A stretch of DNA of 29,119 nucleotides, taken from IMG/VR virus record IMGVR_UViG_3300032050_000606, positions 1 through 29,119 of that record; one strand, given 5' to 3'. The position numbers and the translations under genes were made by a program. The DNA comes from a virus. Position 1 is the stretch's first letter. Each line of letters begins with the position of its first letter. A model generated the notes under the pieces. The model searched no databases and was not told the origin of the DNA. It was given only the letters and a program-made list of their open reading frames with translations. Shown here piece by piece: positions 14,882-22,368 of this stretch.

Positions 14882-15469
14882 TCAGAACGGAGCGGCCGGC
14901 GGTGTCTGTGTCTGAACCTCGGCGGCGACGGGAGCCGGGGCGGCTTCCGGAGCAGGAGCCGGAGCGGGCGCTGCAACTGGTGCAGGCGCCGGGGCAGGTG
15001 CCGGAGCGGGCGCGGGGGCCGGTGCCGGAGCTGCAGCCATCGGCGGAACAGGAGCGGACGCTGTCGGGATCGAGTAGTACGTCTTGATCTCGTTCTTCTT
15101 CTGTCCCTGCCAGGTGCGGCTACCAACCTGCGCGCGGAAGCTACGACCCTTGAGGGTCTGCTCGATCTGTGCGTTGGTCGGATTGGTCGCGAAGTAGTCC
15201 TTGCCGAGACCGAGCGCGTTCATCTTACGGAAGAAGATTCCGAGCGCGTTCGGGTTGTCGGTCGAGACCACCAGGTTGTCCCACACGAGACGCTTTGCGT
15301 GCGCCCCTGTCGTGACCTGCGCCTTGACGGCGAACATCGTCTTGCCGGTCTGAGTGGCCTTAGCCTGTGCCTCGACGATCACGAGGTCGTAGTCGCCGTC
15401 GGGCAGCGGGTCGTACCCACCGACGTCACCTGCCTCCTTGACGAGGTCACCCCAATTAAGTGTGCTCAT
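14882..15469 (-). CDS. DUF669-like single-stranded DNA-binding protein
   Basis: 195 residues. The N-terminal 130 residues (NWGDLVKEAGDVGGYDPLPD, GDYDLVIVEAQAKATQTGK, then FFRKMNALGLGKDYF) match the DUF669 family of phage proteins regarded as ssDNA-binding, OB-fold-like. Residues about 140-185 are a Pro-Ala tail (PAPAPAPAP...) followed by a short acidic/hydrophobic end, like the flexible tails of SSBs. It sits directly upstream of the Sak4-like ATPase in the usual phage recombination order. AGGT precedes the ATG. The tail is encoded by GC-rich imperfect repeats, which also create long spurious ORFs on the other strand. Confidence 0.75.
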   Translation of the reverse strand: MSTLNWGDLVKEAGDVGGYDPLPDGDYDLVIVEAQAKATQTGKTMFAVKAQVTTGAHAKRLVWDNLVVSTDNPNALGIFFRKMNALGLGKDYFATNPTNAQIEQTLKGRSFRAQVGSRTWQGQKKNEIKTYYSIPTASAPVPPMAAAPAPAPAPAPAPAPAPAPVAAPAPAPAPEAAPAPVAAEVQTQTPPAAPF

Positions 15470-15497
15470 TGTGTTTACCTATGTCTTTCTGTGTTGG

Positions 15498-16259
15498 TTA
15501 CTTTGCTTGCTGATCCGGACGAGGTCCGAAAACGATATCGAGCATTCGTTCGACGCTGAGGTCGCCTTGCTCGACGATCTTACCGAGGCGGCCTTGAACG
15601 CGCTCGCCGGCCTCGTACTGGTTGGTGCGCTCGACGTACATACGGCGAGCTTTGTAGGGTCCTTGTGTCGGGTCCGGATTGTTGAACTCTTCGACGTTGA
15701 TAGCGCCGAGGATGTCGTAGAAATACGGAGCCTGAATTGCAAGTTGACCCTGAAGGTACGGACGGTAACGCCCGTCCTGACCTTGACGCGCCATAGCTGT
15801 CAGCACGACGGCTTCCAGCGGATTGGTGGCGTGCATTGTCAGGTCGCGAAGATCGCGAAGCAACGCGCCCATGTGGCGAAGAAGTTCGCCCCACTGTTGC
15901 ATCTGCATCTGATTTGTTCCCGCGATGTTGTCCATGCACTTGACCTGCAACTCAGAAACCGAGTCGATGATCAATGATTTGAACTGATGGCGTCCGATCT
16001 GAAGCCACTGGTACGCCTTGAGAACCGTATCGTACTCGGTGACGTTGACAACGCAGGTGTCCCACGTTCCGTCAGCCGCAGGCGGCTCCTCGCGCAACGG
16101 GTCCCAGTACTTGACGTTGATAGGTAGGAACCTGTGCCCACCTTCAACGTCAAGCATTAGACGCGGGTATGGTGCGGTGACTGCAAACGTCGACTTTCCG
16201 ACCTTTGATTCACCATACACCATGAGGGTAAGCGATCGCTGTACTCCACTCATGGTCAT
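15498..16259 (-). CDS. Sak4-like RecA-fold ATPase (AAA_24)
   Basis: 253 residues. Walker A GESKVGKST (16-24), Walker B SLIIDSVSEL (D99), and a polar Gln-rich segment (TNQMQMQQWGELLRHM) typical of the AAA_24/Sak4 group of phage single-strand annealing proteins. These ATPases act with the cognate SSB in recombination and replication. ATGA overlaps with the RecB-like gene; 28 bases separate it from the SSB gene. Family function is known for homologues; activity here is inferred. Confidence 0.85.
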   Translation of the reverse strand: MTMSGVQRSLTLMVYGESKVGKSTFAVTAPYPRLMLDVEGGHRFLPINVKYWDPLREEPPAADGTWDTCVVNVTEYDTVLKAYQWLQIGRHQFKSLIIDSVSELQVKCMDNIAGTNQMQMQQWGELLRHMGALLRDLRDLTMHATNPLEAVVLTAMARQGQDGRYRPYLQGQLAIQAPYFYDILGAINVEEFNNPDPTQGPYKARRMYVERTNQYEAGERVQGRLGKIVEQGDLSVERMLDIVFGPRPDQQAK

Positions 16260-17215
16260 TCACTTCCTTTCATCTCTGTTGATTCGTAATACTTATACGG
16301 ATCGCCTTGCGTATACAGCTCAGCGATCGCGTGCTCTGCAGCGCTACCGTCGTCAAACAACGGGCACACTGCAAAGAACTGGCACTTCCATTTGCAATCA
16401 CGGCTTGGCCGAGGGTATGCAACAAAGTGATGATCTTGTCCTTCGTCCAATGCGTCTCGCACCGCGAGCATGTCGCCTACGGTACCATGAATTCTGTTCC
16501 AAAACGCTCTCAACGCAAAGGTGTTGTGTCGAACCTCGATCTGATCGTAGAACGGCGGCTTTGCGTTGGCGGTGCGCTTGACCTTTTTCAGCATCGTAAA
16601 GATGCCACCTTCACTGCGCTCGCCTTCCTTGTTCTGCGCCGCCTCAAGAAGCATGTATGTCAAGATCTGCTCGTTCATGTGCGCTAGTGCAGCGAACTCG
16701 GTGAATGATCCGCCAACAGTCTTGAAGTCGCGGAACATGCGAACACCATCTGCCTTACGGCGAACACGCATGTCAAGTTTACCTTGAAGTTCTACCCTGC
16801 CTTCAAACATAGGCATGGTGATGATTTCTTCTGTCGAGATCATCTCAAGATCAGCGTCGATACCGTTTTCGTTGACCCAGTCAAGGTAACCCTCGAGCAT
16901 GATTCTGCCGAGTTCGGCTTCTGTCTCGAGTTCCATGGTGTCACGGAAGCTTTCCATGAGCGCCTTCTTGTCGAGCTGTACGAAGTGAGCGTACGCCTCG
17001 AGCAATGGAGTACCAGTCGAGTAGTACATGTCAAGCGCAGAGTGAACTCGCGAACCGAGCGCAAGAGCGCCGGTGAAGTTTTGCGTCTGCGGCTGAAGTC
17101 TGCGGTAGTAGTTTAGCCACCACTTTCTTCTGCAGTCTTTGAATGTCTGAATCTCTGAGTTGGAGATTCTCAGTGGCTCGCGGCGGAGCTCAACCGGAGT
17201 TTCGTTGATTGTCAC
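16256..17215 (-). CDS. RecB/Cas4-like PD-(D/E)XK nuclease with Fe-S cysteines
   Basis: 319 residues from a GTG start that overlaps the helicase stop (GTGA). Active-site residues: H58 (GSRVHSALD), D150 (GKLDMRVR), D165-x-K167 (FRDFKTV) and Q185. Cysteines C28 near the N-terminus and C276, C280 and C286 (CKWKCQFFAVC) match the Fe-S site of the Cas4/AddB/RecB exonuclease family. Likely a 5'-3' or recombination exonuclease working with the Sak4-like ATPase and SSB. Length is normal for phage members. Confidence 0.85.
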   Translation of the reverse strand: MTINETPVELRREPLRISNSEIQTFKDCRRKWWLNYYRRLQPQTQNFTGALALGSRVHSALDMYYSTGTPLLEAYAHFVQLDKKALMESFRDTMELETEAELGRIMLEGYLDWVNENGIDADLEMISTEEIITMPMFEGRVELQGKLDMRVRRKADGVRMFRDFKTVGGSFTEFAALAHMNEQILTYMLLEAAQNKEGERSEGGIFTMLKKVKRTANAKPPFYDQIEVRHNTFALRAFWNRIHGTVGDMLAVRDALDEGQDHHFVAYPRPSRDCKWKCQFFAVCPLFDDGSAAEHAIAELYTQGDPYKYYESTEMKGSE

Positions 17216-19014
17216 AGTGATCCTGTCTTGTCGTCTCTCAACATCTTGAGAAGTTGGTCTTTGTCTCGTACGATTTGCTCGAAGTTGTCGGCCTTGGTAT
17301 CTAGAACCTGAATAACGCGCTCCTCGATCGTCCCGTCAGTGACGTAGTCGGTGATCACGATGGAGTCGTGGATCTCGCTACCGATTCTGTGCACGCGGTC
17401 AAGAGCCTGTTTGTAATCGACAAGTGACCACGGACGCTGAAGCATGATGAGTCTGCGAGCCGCTGTCAATGTAACGCCGACACCTCCGGCTTGCGCCGTG
17501 AAAAGAATCCACTTGATTCTTCCATTCTGAAAATCATCGATAGCCTTTTGGCGCTCTTCTTCTGTTTGTGCACCAGTGATTAGTCCGTGCGGGATCTTTG
17601 CTTTCTCAAGGCGGGCGCTGAGAAGTTCGATGAGCTGACGTGATACGGCGCAGACGGCAACCGAGTCATCTCCAAAGTCGCCAGCGTCGATGTCGTCCAT
17701 CAACGCGTCAACCTTGCACGATGGCTCTGACAGTTTGACGGCGATCTCGCCCGTAAACTCGTCTACGTCAACCATAGCGTATGAACTGGCAAACTGTAGC
17801 AGACGCGTCGCCTGCGTAAGAGGGCTTGGAGCAGTTAGCGCCTCGCCACCTTCCAACTGCGCGATCATGACGTCACGCATTTGCTCGTACGCCTTTTTCT
17901 GCTTTGTAGACATTTCTACGTCGCGACGTTCCTTGATCACTGGCGGCAACCACGGTAGCACCTTTGCCTTAAGCATTCTGCGCATCCGTGGGTTGATAGC
18001 CGCGTAGAACTCATCGTGCATATGCGGCTTGACGCCTAGCACCATCATTCCACCAAACGCGTTCAACATAGTGTCAACCATGCGATCGATCCAGCGCGTC
18101 TTGCTAGGCCATTCATTTGGCGACAGCCAATGCAGAATCGGCCATAGGTCTAGAACGTTGTTAGCGATCGGTGTTCCTGTCAGCGCAAAGCGAATGTCAG
18201 CTTTTCCTGTGGCCGCCCACAGCGCGCGTGTCTGCTTGCTCTTCGGTTCCTTTGAACGGTGAATCTCATCGGCGACAACGGCCTTGAAGTCGATCTTGTT
18301 TAGTTCACGCACGTGAACCTCACAGCGATTTTCCGAGACCTTTTCATCGTGGCCGCCGCATTCAACACAGCGCGCCAACGCAACGGACCCGTAACTAGCA
18401 AGACGTGAGTGCGTGCGCAACGACTCCCAGTTGATGACGTATACATCAACGTTTTCTTCGGCAAATTGTTTACGTCGCTGTGTCGCTGATCCGCTGATGA
18501 CCTGGACGTTTACACCAGGCCACCACATTCCAAACTCGCGTCTCCAGTTCTTCTTGAGCGTGTTAGGGCACACGATGAGCGCTGGGAATACGTCTTCGCC
18601 TCTGTCTTTTAGTTCCTTCAACGCGCGAATTGTTTGCGCTGTCTTACCAAGGCCTGGCTCGTCGGCAAGCAATGCGCGACGGGCAGCGGCAAGAAACTTT
18701 ACTCCAGCGCGCTGGTGAGGGAACAACGCCTCGTCGCCGTCTGCTGTCTCAAGTTCGCGCAGTTCGTTGCAGGGCGTCACTCGTGTGTTGAGTTCGGTTG
18801 TAGCCCACTCGGCAAGTCTTGGTCCGATGCGCAGCTCAGTCTTGAAGACCGATCGCAGTGCAAGGCATGTTGACCAGCCGAGCGGCGCCCGCCACGCCTT
18901 GTCGGCTGCAGACCAGGTCGCACCCGGGATCCCCTTGCATAATTCTTTGTATCGCCATTCGGTCTCGATACGGATGTGTTCACCCGAATCATTAAGCTCT
19001 ACATCAACTGGCAC
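17212..19014 (-). CDS. SNF2-family DNA helicase/translocase
   Basis: 600 residues from a GTG start with GAGGTG upstream. An N-terminal HARP-like segment (about 1-90: IRIETEWRYKELCKGIPGAT then WSAADKAWRAP) precedes motif I DEPGLGKT (118-125), motif Ia, motif II DEIH (249-252) and motif III LTGTPIANN. Motifs IV-VI include FTAQAGGVGVTLTAA and QALDRVHRIGS. A short zinc-binding insertion, C216-x2-C219 and C231-x2-H234, lies before motif II. Such SMARCAL1-like enzymes anneal or remodel forked DNA. Operonic with the RecB-like nuclease. Confidence 0.9.
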   Translation of the reverse strand: MPVDVELNDSGEHIRIETEWRYKELCKGIPGATWSAADKAWRAPLGWSTCLALRSVFKTELRIGPRLAEWATTELNTRVTPCNELRELETADGDEALFPHQRAGVKFLAAARRALLADEPGLGKTAQTIRALKELKDRGEDVFPALIVCPNTLKKNWRREFGMWWPGVNVQVISGSATQRRKQFAEENVDVYVINWESLRTHSRLASYGSVALARCVECGGHDEKVSENRCEVHVRELNKIDFKAVVADEIHRSKEPKSKQTRALWAATGKADIRFALTGTPIANNVLDLWPILHWLSPNEWPSKTRWIDRMVDTMLNAFGGMMVLGVKPHMHDEFYAAINPRMRRMLKAKVLPWLPPVIKERRDVEMSTKQKKAYEQMRDVMIAQLEGGEALTAPSPLTQATRLLQFASSYAMVDVDEFTGEIAVKLSEPSCKVDALMDDIDAGDFGDDSVAVCAVSRQLIELLSARLEKAKIPHGLITGAQTEEERQKAIDDFQNGRIKWILFTAQAGGVGVTLTAARRLIMLQRPWSLVDYKQALDRVHRIGSEIHDSIVITDYVTDGTIEERVIQVLDTKADNFEQIVRDKDQLLKMLRDDKTGSL

Positions 19015-19051
19015 TCAACACCTCTTGTCGTTCGTTATCTGTCACTGTATC

Positions 19052-19100
19052 ACATACTAAGCGGAAATGTCTTCACGCATGCAATTTTTTCTTAGTATGT
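19052..19100. promoter_or_regulatory. 10-bp perfect inverted repeat in the resolvase-helicase gap
   Basis: ACATACTAAG (19052-19061) and CTTAGTATGT (19091-19100) are perfect inverted arms around 29 bases that include the palindrome GCATGC. The right arm begins immediately after the resolvase stop codon. The 86-base gap is one of the longest in the window. Arms are AT-rich and the loop long, so it looks more like an operator or promoter region for the helicase operon than a terminator. Confidence 0.4.
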
Positions 19101-19565
19101 TCACTCAAGGAGCCGCAATGGCGCCCAACCGATCTTCACTAGACGCAGAAGACCGTGGCGTATCGCGTCCAGCGCGTGACCTTCTCCACCACGATGCCAA
19201 AGGTCGAGTTTCTTCAGTGCGCTGTTGTCAAACATCTTCTTAGCGTCAGACGGTGACTGAAACAGCAAAGTACCAGGGTCAATGTCGTTGCTGAGCATCA
19301 GATACTTTAAGATGCCGATCTGCTCGAGGCTAAACGGCGCCTGAGAATTTTTTACCGTCTGAGCGTTAATTGTGAACCTCTCACAGACGATATCTAACTG
19401 TGCGCCAGCCAGTTTGGCTGTGCTAATGGCCCCAAGAATCGGAGTATGGTATTCTTCCATAAGAAACTCGCCGGAGGCCAAGAGGCGCGGTTCTAGGCCG
19501 CTCTCATAGGAAATCAAAGCGACGCCGCTCTTCTTTCCAGGGTCAACAGCCAAAATAAACCTCAT
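19101..19565 (-). CDS. RuvC-like Holliday junction resolvase
   Basis: 154 residues from the ATG at 19565, which overlaps the upstream TGA (ATGA); a longer ORF adds 16 poorly conserved residues. Catalytic acids: D8 (FILAVDPGKKSGVAL), E62 (IVCERF) and D133 (GHALDAIRHGLL), the RuvC/RNase H-fold arrangement. It would resolve branched DNA formed during replication and recombination, or debranch DNA before packaging. The next gene on the strand is the SNF2 helicase, after the inverted-repeat gap. Confidence 0.85.
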   Translation of the reverse strand: MRFILAVDPGKKSGVALISYESGLEPRLLASGEFLMEEYHTPILGAISTAKLAGAQLDIVCERFTINAQTVKNSQAPFSLEQIGILKYLMLSNDIDPGTLLFQSPSDAKKMFDNSALKKLDLWHRGGEGHALDAIRHGLLRLVKIGWAPLRLLE

Positions 19566-19882
19566 GTCCACACCACCCTTGCCACCTTCGACCTTAACAG
19601 TATACTTTCGCACTTCTTACACGGCTTCGACGGAGCCGGAGACCCATCTGCGGCTATTCTGGCAATATAGACGTTCGACCCGACCGCAAGAGAACCTGCG
19701 GCGGTGATAGCAGCAAATTCGGCATGAACATGAGATGTTCGCCACGCCGTCGCTGGGTCACCGATCTTCTTATTCGTCGACGTCGAAACGATCCGCCCGT
19801 CACGAACAACCACACAACCGTGCTTATGTCTGCACTTGCTCTTCGAGGCGACCCCTAGAGCCATTTCAAGGTATCGGTTCAT
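19562..19882 (-). CDS. Cytidine/deoxycytidylate deaminase-family protein
   Basis: 106 residues. Zinc site H53-A-E55 (SHVHAEFAAI) and C88-x2-C91 (PCKKC), with the preceding CVVVRDGRIVSTSTNKK strand-turn-strand. This is the minimal deaminase fold; substrate (dCMP, cytidine, or another amino-pyrimidine) cannot be told. It is distinct from the longer dCMP deaminase at 21698. Start overlaps the polymerase stop (TGATG), and its own stop overlaps the resolvase start. Confidence 0.75.
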   Translation of the reverse strand: MNRYLEMALGVASKSKCRHKHGCVVVRDGRIVSTSTNKKIGDPATAWRTSHVHAEFAAITAAGSLAVGSNVYIARIAADGSPAPSKPCKKCESILLRSKVARVVWT

Positions 19883-21705
19883 CAGTACTTGTCACCCCAT
19901 GTCTCAAGCGGGCCATCAACGTCAGCGGTAAGCGGCACTGCCCAACCGTCGGTTGTTGTCATACACTGTCTAACAAGTTGCTTGATCTCCTCAGCATCTT
20001 CTCGAGGGGCCTGCAGCACGATCTCGTCGTGCACCGGGACGATCAACATTTCTGTCAGATCTGCTTGGTCGAGCTTTACAAGATTCGACTTAAAAACCTC
20101 TGCAGCTCCACCTTGAATGAGATAGTTGACAAGCGTGTAGACTCTTCCTTCGTCGCACGGCAATCTGCGACCAGTCCACGTGTAGACGTAGCCTTGGCCT
20201 TCCGACTTGAGTCTTCGCATCCCGATGTCTTCTATCTGTCTCTGGAAGTATGACATTCCCGGGAATCTGTTGTCGAACGCGTCAGATGTTTGCTTCATTT
20301 GAATCTCAGCAACGCCGGCTGTCAACGCTTGCTTAGCAACGCCAGCGCCGTACAGGCGACCGTAGATCATGCTCTTGATCAGACCACGACGCTTGTCTGA
20401 TTTCTGCATCCCCGGATCGTTGTAGACCTCACGACCAATCTCGGTGAACGGGTCGGACCCTGTCGCATCGGCAAGATGAAACAGATTGATGAGGTTGGTG
20501 TCATTCGACAGACTCGCAAACATACGGAACTCGACCTGGTCAAGGTCGCTCGTGATAATCACATGATCATCGTCCTTAGGGATGAAGGCGCGGCGCACAA
20601 CATCGTCGCCCTTAGGCAACGTTTGTAGCGCCGGGTTTGTGATCGACATACGAGAAGTACGAGCACCGAGAGTTTTCACCGATGGGTGAACGATGCCGTC
20701 AATAGACTCTGTAAGAAAATTAGAGAAGTACGTGCCAGCAAGTTTGTCAGCTTTGCGCTGTTTAAGAACGGTGTCAGCAAGAGTAGACACTTCAGCATTT
20801 CCGTCACGAGCAAGGATCTTCAACTGGTCCTTAGTGCATGACTTCTGACCTGTAGGCGTGAACTCGGTGATCTCTGCGCCAAGTGACTCAAACAGGCGGA
20901 CCAACTGAACGTTGCTCGTAATAGACACTCCGCCATACGTGTCCTTCGCCCACTTCTTGACAGATTCAGTGTACGCTGTAAGTTCATCGTACTTTCTCTG
21001 TGAGTAGTCAAGATCAACTCGTGCACCGTTGATTTCCATGCGCGTCACGATCTTGCGTGTCGCCATCTCAAGCTCGTACGCGCGCTGATACGGACCGTCA
21101 GGCCCGCACTGCTTATAGAACATCTCCCACAGACGAGTTGTCAAAACGCAGTCAAGAGCGCCGTACGACCAGTATGGCGTAAAGTTAGTGGGAACCGTCC
21201 CCCACGTCCACCCGTTCTTAACTAGTTCAGTGTCGAGTGTCTCTTGTAGAGCAACTGCGCGACTGTCGATGTGAAGAGCGGCAAGACGCTTTAGAGCGCC
21301 AGACCCAAGCGGGTCAACAACGTGTGCCATAATCATCGTGTCGTGTGCACGATGCCACGGAATATCCCATCGGGACTGAACATCAAACCAGCGCGCCTCG
21401 AACGCGATGTTATGGCAGATCAACGGACCGTCAAACTTGTCCATTGCCTCGTAGAAAACGCCCGACCACTCGTCCCACGGGATCGACCAGCCCTGCTCAC
21501 CATCACCAACCTGCACGAGACGAAGACGGCCGTGCCACGGCGACAGTGCGTGATCTCTTGGGTTTCCGGGCAGCTCACCGGTTTCAGTGTCTACCGAGAT
21601 AGCGTTGTACGGTCTTCTCTGCCCAAGCCAGTGCAGAAAATCCTGTGCCTTCTGCACGTTGTCAACAAGGTGCAGTTGCACATTTGAAAGGTCGTTGTCA
21701 CTCAA
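19882..21705 (-). CDS. polA: T7-type DNA polymerase A with 3'-5' exonuclease
   Basis: 607 residues. Exonuclease motifs: D39-x-E41 (SVDTETG), N99-D108 (CHNIAFEARWFD) and Y181-x3-D185 (YGALD). Polymerase motifs: A SDLDQVEFRMFA (D387, E392); B R440-x3-K444-x3-Y448 (YGRLYGAG); C VHDE (559-561). There is no 5'-3' exonuclease domain, so it is the phage replicative form. Tyr448 is the equivalent of E. coli PolI Phe762 and T7 Tyr526. Translation starts at TTG with AAGGA eight bases upstream, overlapping the dCMP deaminase stop by eight bases. Main replicase of this phage. Confidence 0.93.
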   Translation of the reverse strand: MSDNDLSNVQLHLVDNVQKAQDFLHWLGQRRPYNAISVDTETGELPGNPRDHALSPWHGRLRLVQVGDGEQGWSIPWDEWSGVFYEAMDKFDGPLICHNIAFEARWFDVQSRWDIPWHRAHDTMIMAHVVDPLGSGALKRLAALHIDSRAVALQETLDTELVKNGWTWGTVPTNFTPYWSYGALDCVLTTRLWEMFYKQCGPDGPYQRAYELEMATRKIVTRMEINGARVDLDYSQRKYDELTAYTESVKKWAKDTYGGVSITSNVQLVRLFESLGAEITEFTPTGQKSCTKDQLKILARDGNAEVSTLADTVLKQRKADKLAGTYFSNFLTESIDGIVHPSVKTLGARTSRMSITNPALQTLPKGDDVVRRAFIPKDDDHVIITSDLDQVEFRMFASLSNDTNLINLFHLADATGSDPFTEIGREVYNDPGMQKSDKRRGLIKSMIYGRLYGAGVAKQALTAGVAEIQMKQTSDAFDNRFPGMSYFQRQIEDIGMRRLKSEGQGYVYTWTGRRLPCDEGRVYTLVNYLIQGGAAEVFKSNLVKLDQADLTEMLIVPVHDEIVLQAPREDAEEIKQLVRQCMTTTDGWAVPLTADVDGPLETWGDKY

Positions 21706-22180
21706 CGTCGTCGTCCTTAACTACTGTTAGTTCGATCTTACACTTCTTTAGATACTCAAACACGTCGTACGGTCTACGATGTAGATCGGCAGAACGCAGT
21801 CTGCATACGACGCGCGCAAGACCAGAGTTTGTTATCAACTTAGCGCACTGCATGCACGGAGCGCTCGTCACGTAGAGTGTCCCACCGGCGACACTCGAGC
21901 GGTCTACATATAGCAACGCGTTTGCCTCAGCGTGAATCGCTGGGCAAGCATCATACATATTGTCTAGCGGGGCTTCACCTCTTGCTCGAGGGCACCACAG
22001 ACTGCACGTACCTTGTTCAGGCCAATCAGCCGCAGGGCCGTTGTAACCTGTTGCGCAGATTCTTTGCTCGCTAGAAACAATCACGGCGCCTAACTGCGCG
22101 CGCGAGCATCGAGATCTAAGCCCAATAGTTTCGGCTACTGCAAGCCATGTCTCATCCCAAGAAGGTCTTGTATCGTCCAT
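21698..22180 (-). CDS. dCMP deaminase
   Basis: 160 residues from the ATG at 22180, overlapping the previous TGA. Zinc ligands H84-A-E86 (AIHAEANALLY) and C110-x2-C113 (APCMQCAKLI). The upstream insertion TGYNGPAADWPEQGTC with another Cys pair is typical of deoxycytidylate deaminases, which form dUMP from dCMP and are allosterically controlled by dCTP. It lies between the polymerase and the TS-like genes and shares substrate with the dCMP-type enzyme at 22368. Confidence 0.85.
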   Translation of the reverse strand: MDDTRPSWDETWLAVAETIGLRSRCSRAQLGAVIVSSEQRICATGYNGPAADWPEQGTCSLWCPRARGEAPLDNMYDACPAIHAEANALLYVDRSSVAGGTLYVTSAPCMQCAKLITNSGLARVVCRLRSADLHRRPYDVFEYLKKCKIELTVVKDDDVE

Positions 22181-22368
22181 CAATCTTCGTCATCTTCGTC
22201 GTCTTCTATCGAGGCTTCTGCAATGCCTGTGATTAGCATCTTGGCGATAAGCTCAAGACCGTCCCGTCTGGAGAATCCGGCTTCACGCAAGGTGAGGTAC
22301 ATTTCGTGCATACTCACCGCGGCTTCCTTCATCGGTGAAGAGTATTCGTCATCCCAATCGCCACTCAT
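22180..22368 (-). CDS. Small acidic protein in TS-deaminase operon (62 aa)
   Basis: ATG at 22368 overlaps the TS-like stop (TGATG) and the TGA overlaps the deaminase start. Product MSGDWDDEYSSPMKEAAVS with a central amphipathic segment SMHEMYLTLREAGFSRRDGL and a fully acidic tail SIEDDEDDED. This helix-turn-helix-like central piece followed by an acidic tail recurs in short actinobacterial phage proteins. Role unknown. Confidence 0.65.
   Translation of the reverse strand: MSGDWDDEYSSPMKEAAVSMHEMYLTLREAGFSRRDGLELIAKMLITGIAEASIEDDEDDED

Noticed and set aside
14797-15559. Plus-strand 247-residue ORF and Arg-rich minus-strand ORF over the SSB gene
   Set aside because: Both are frame shadows of the GC-rich Pro-Ala tail of the ssDNA-binding protein; they are Arg-rich low-complexity sequences.
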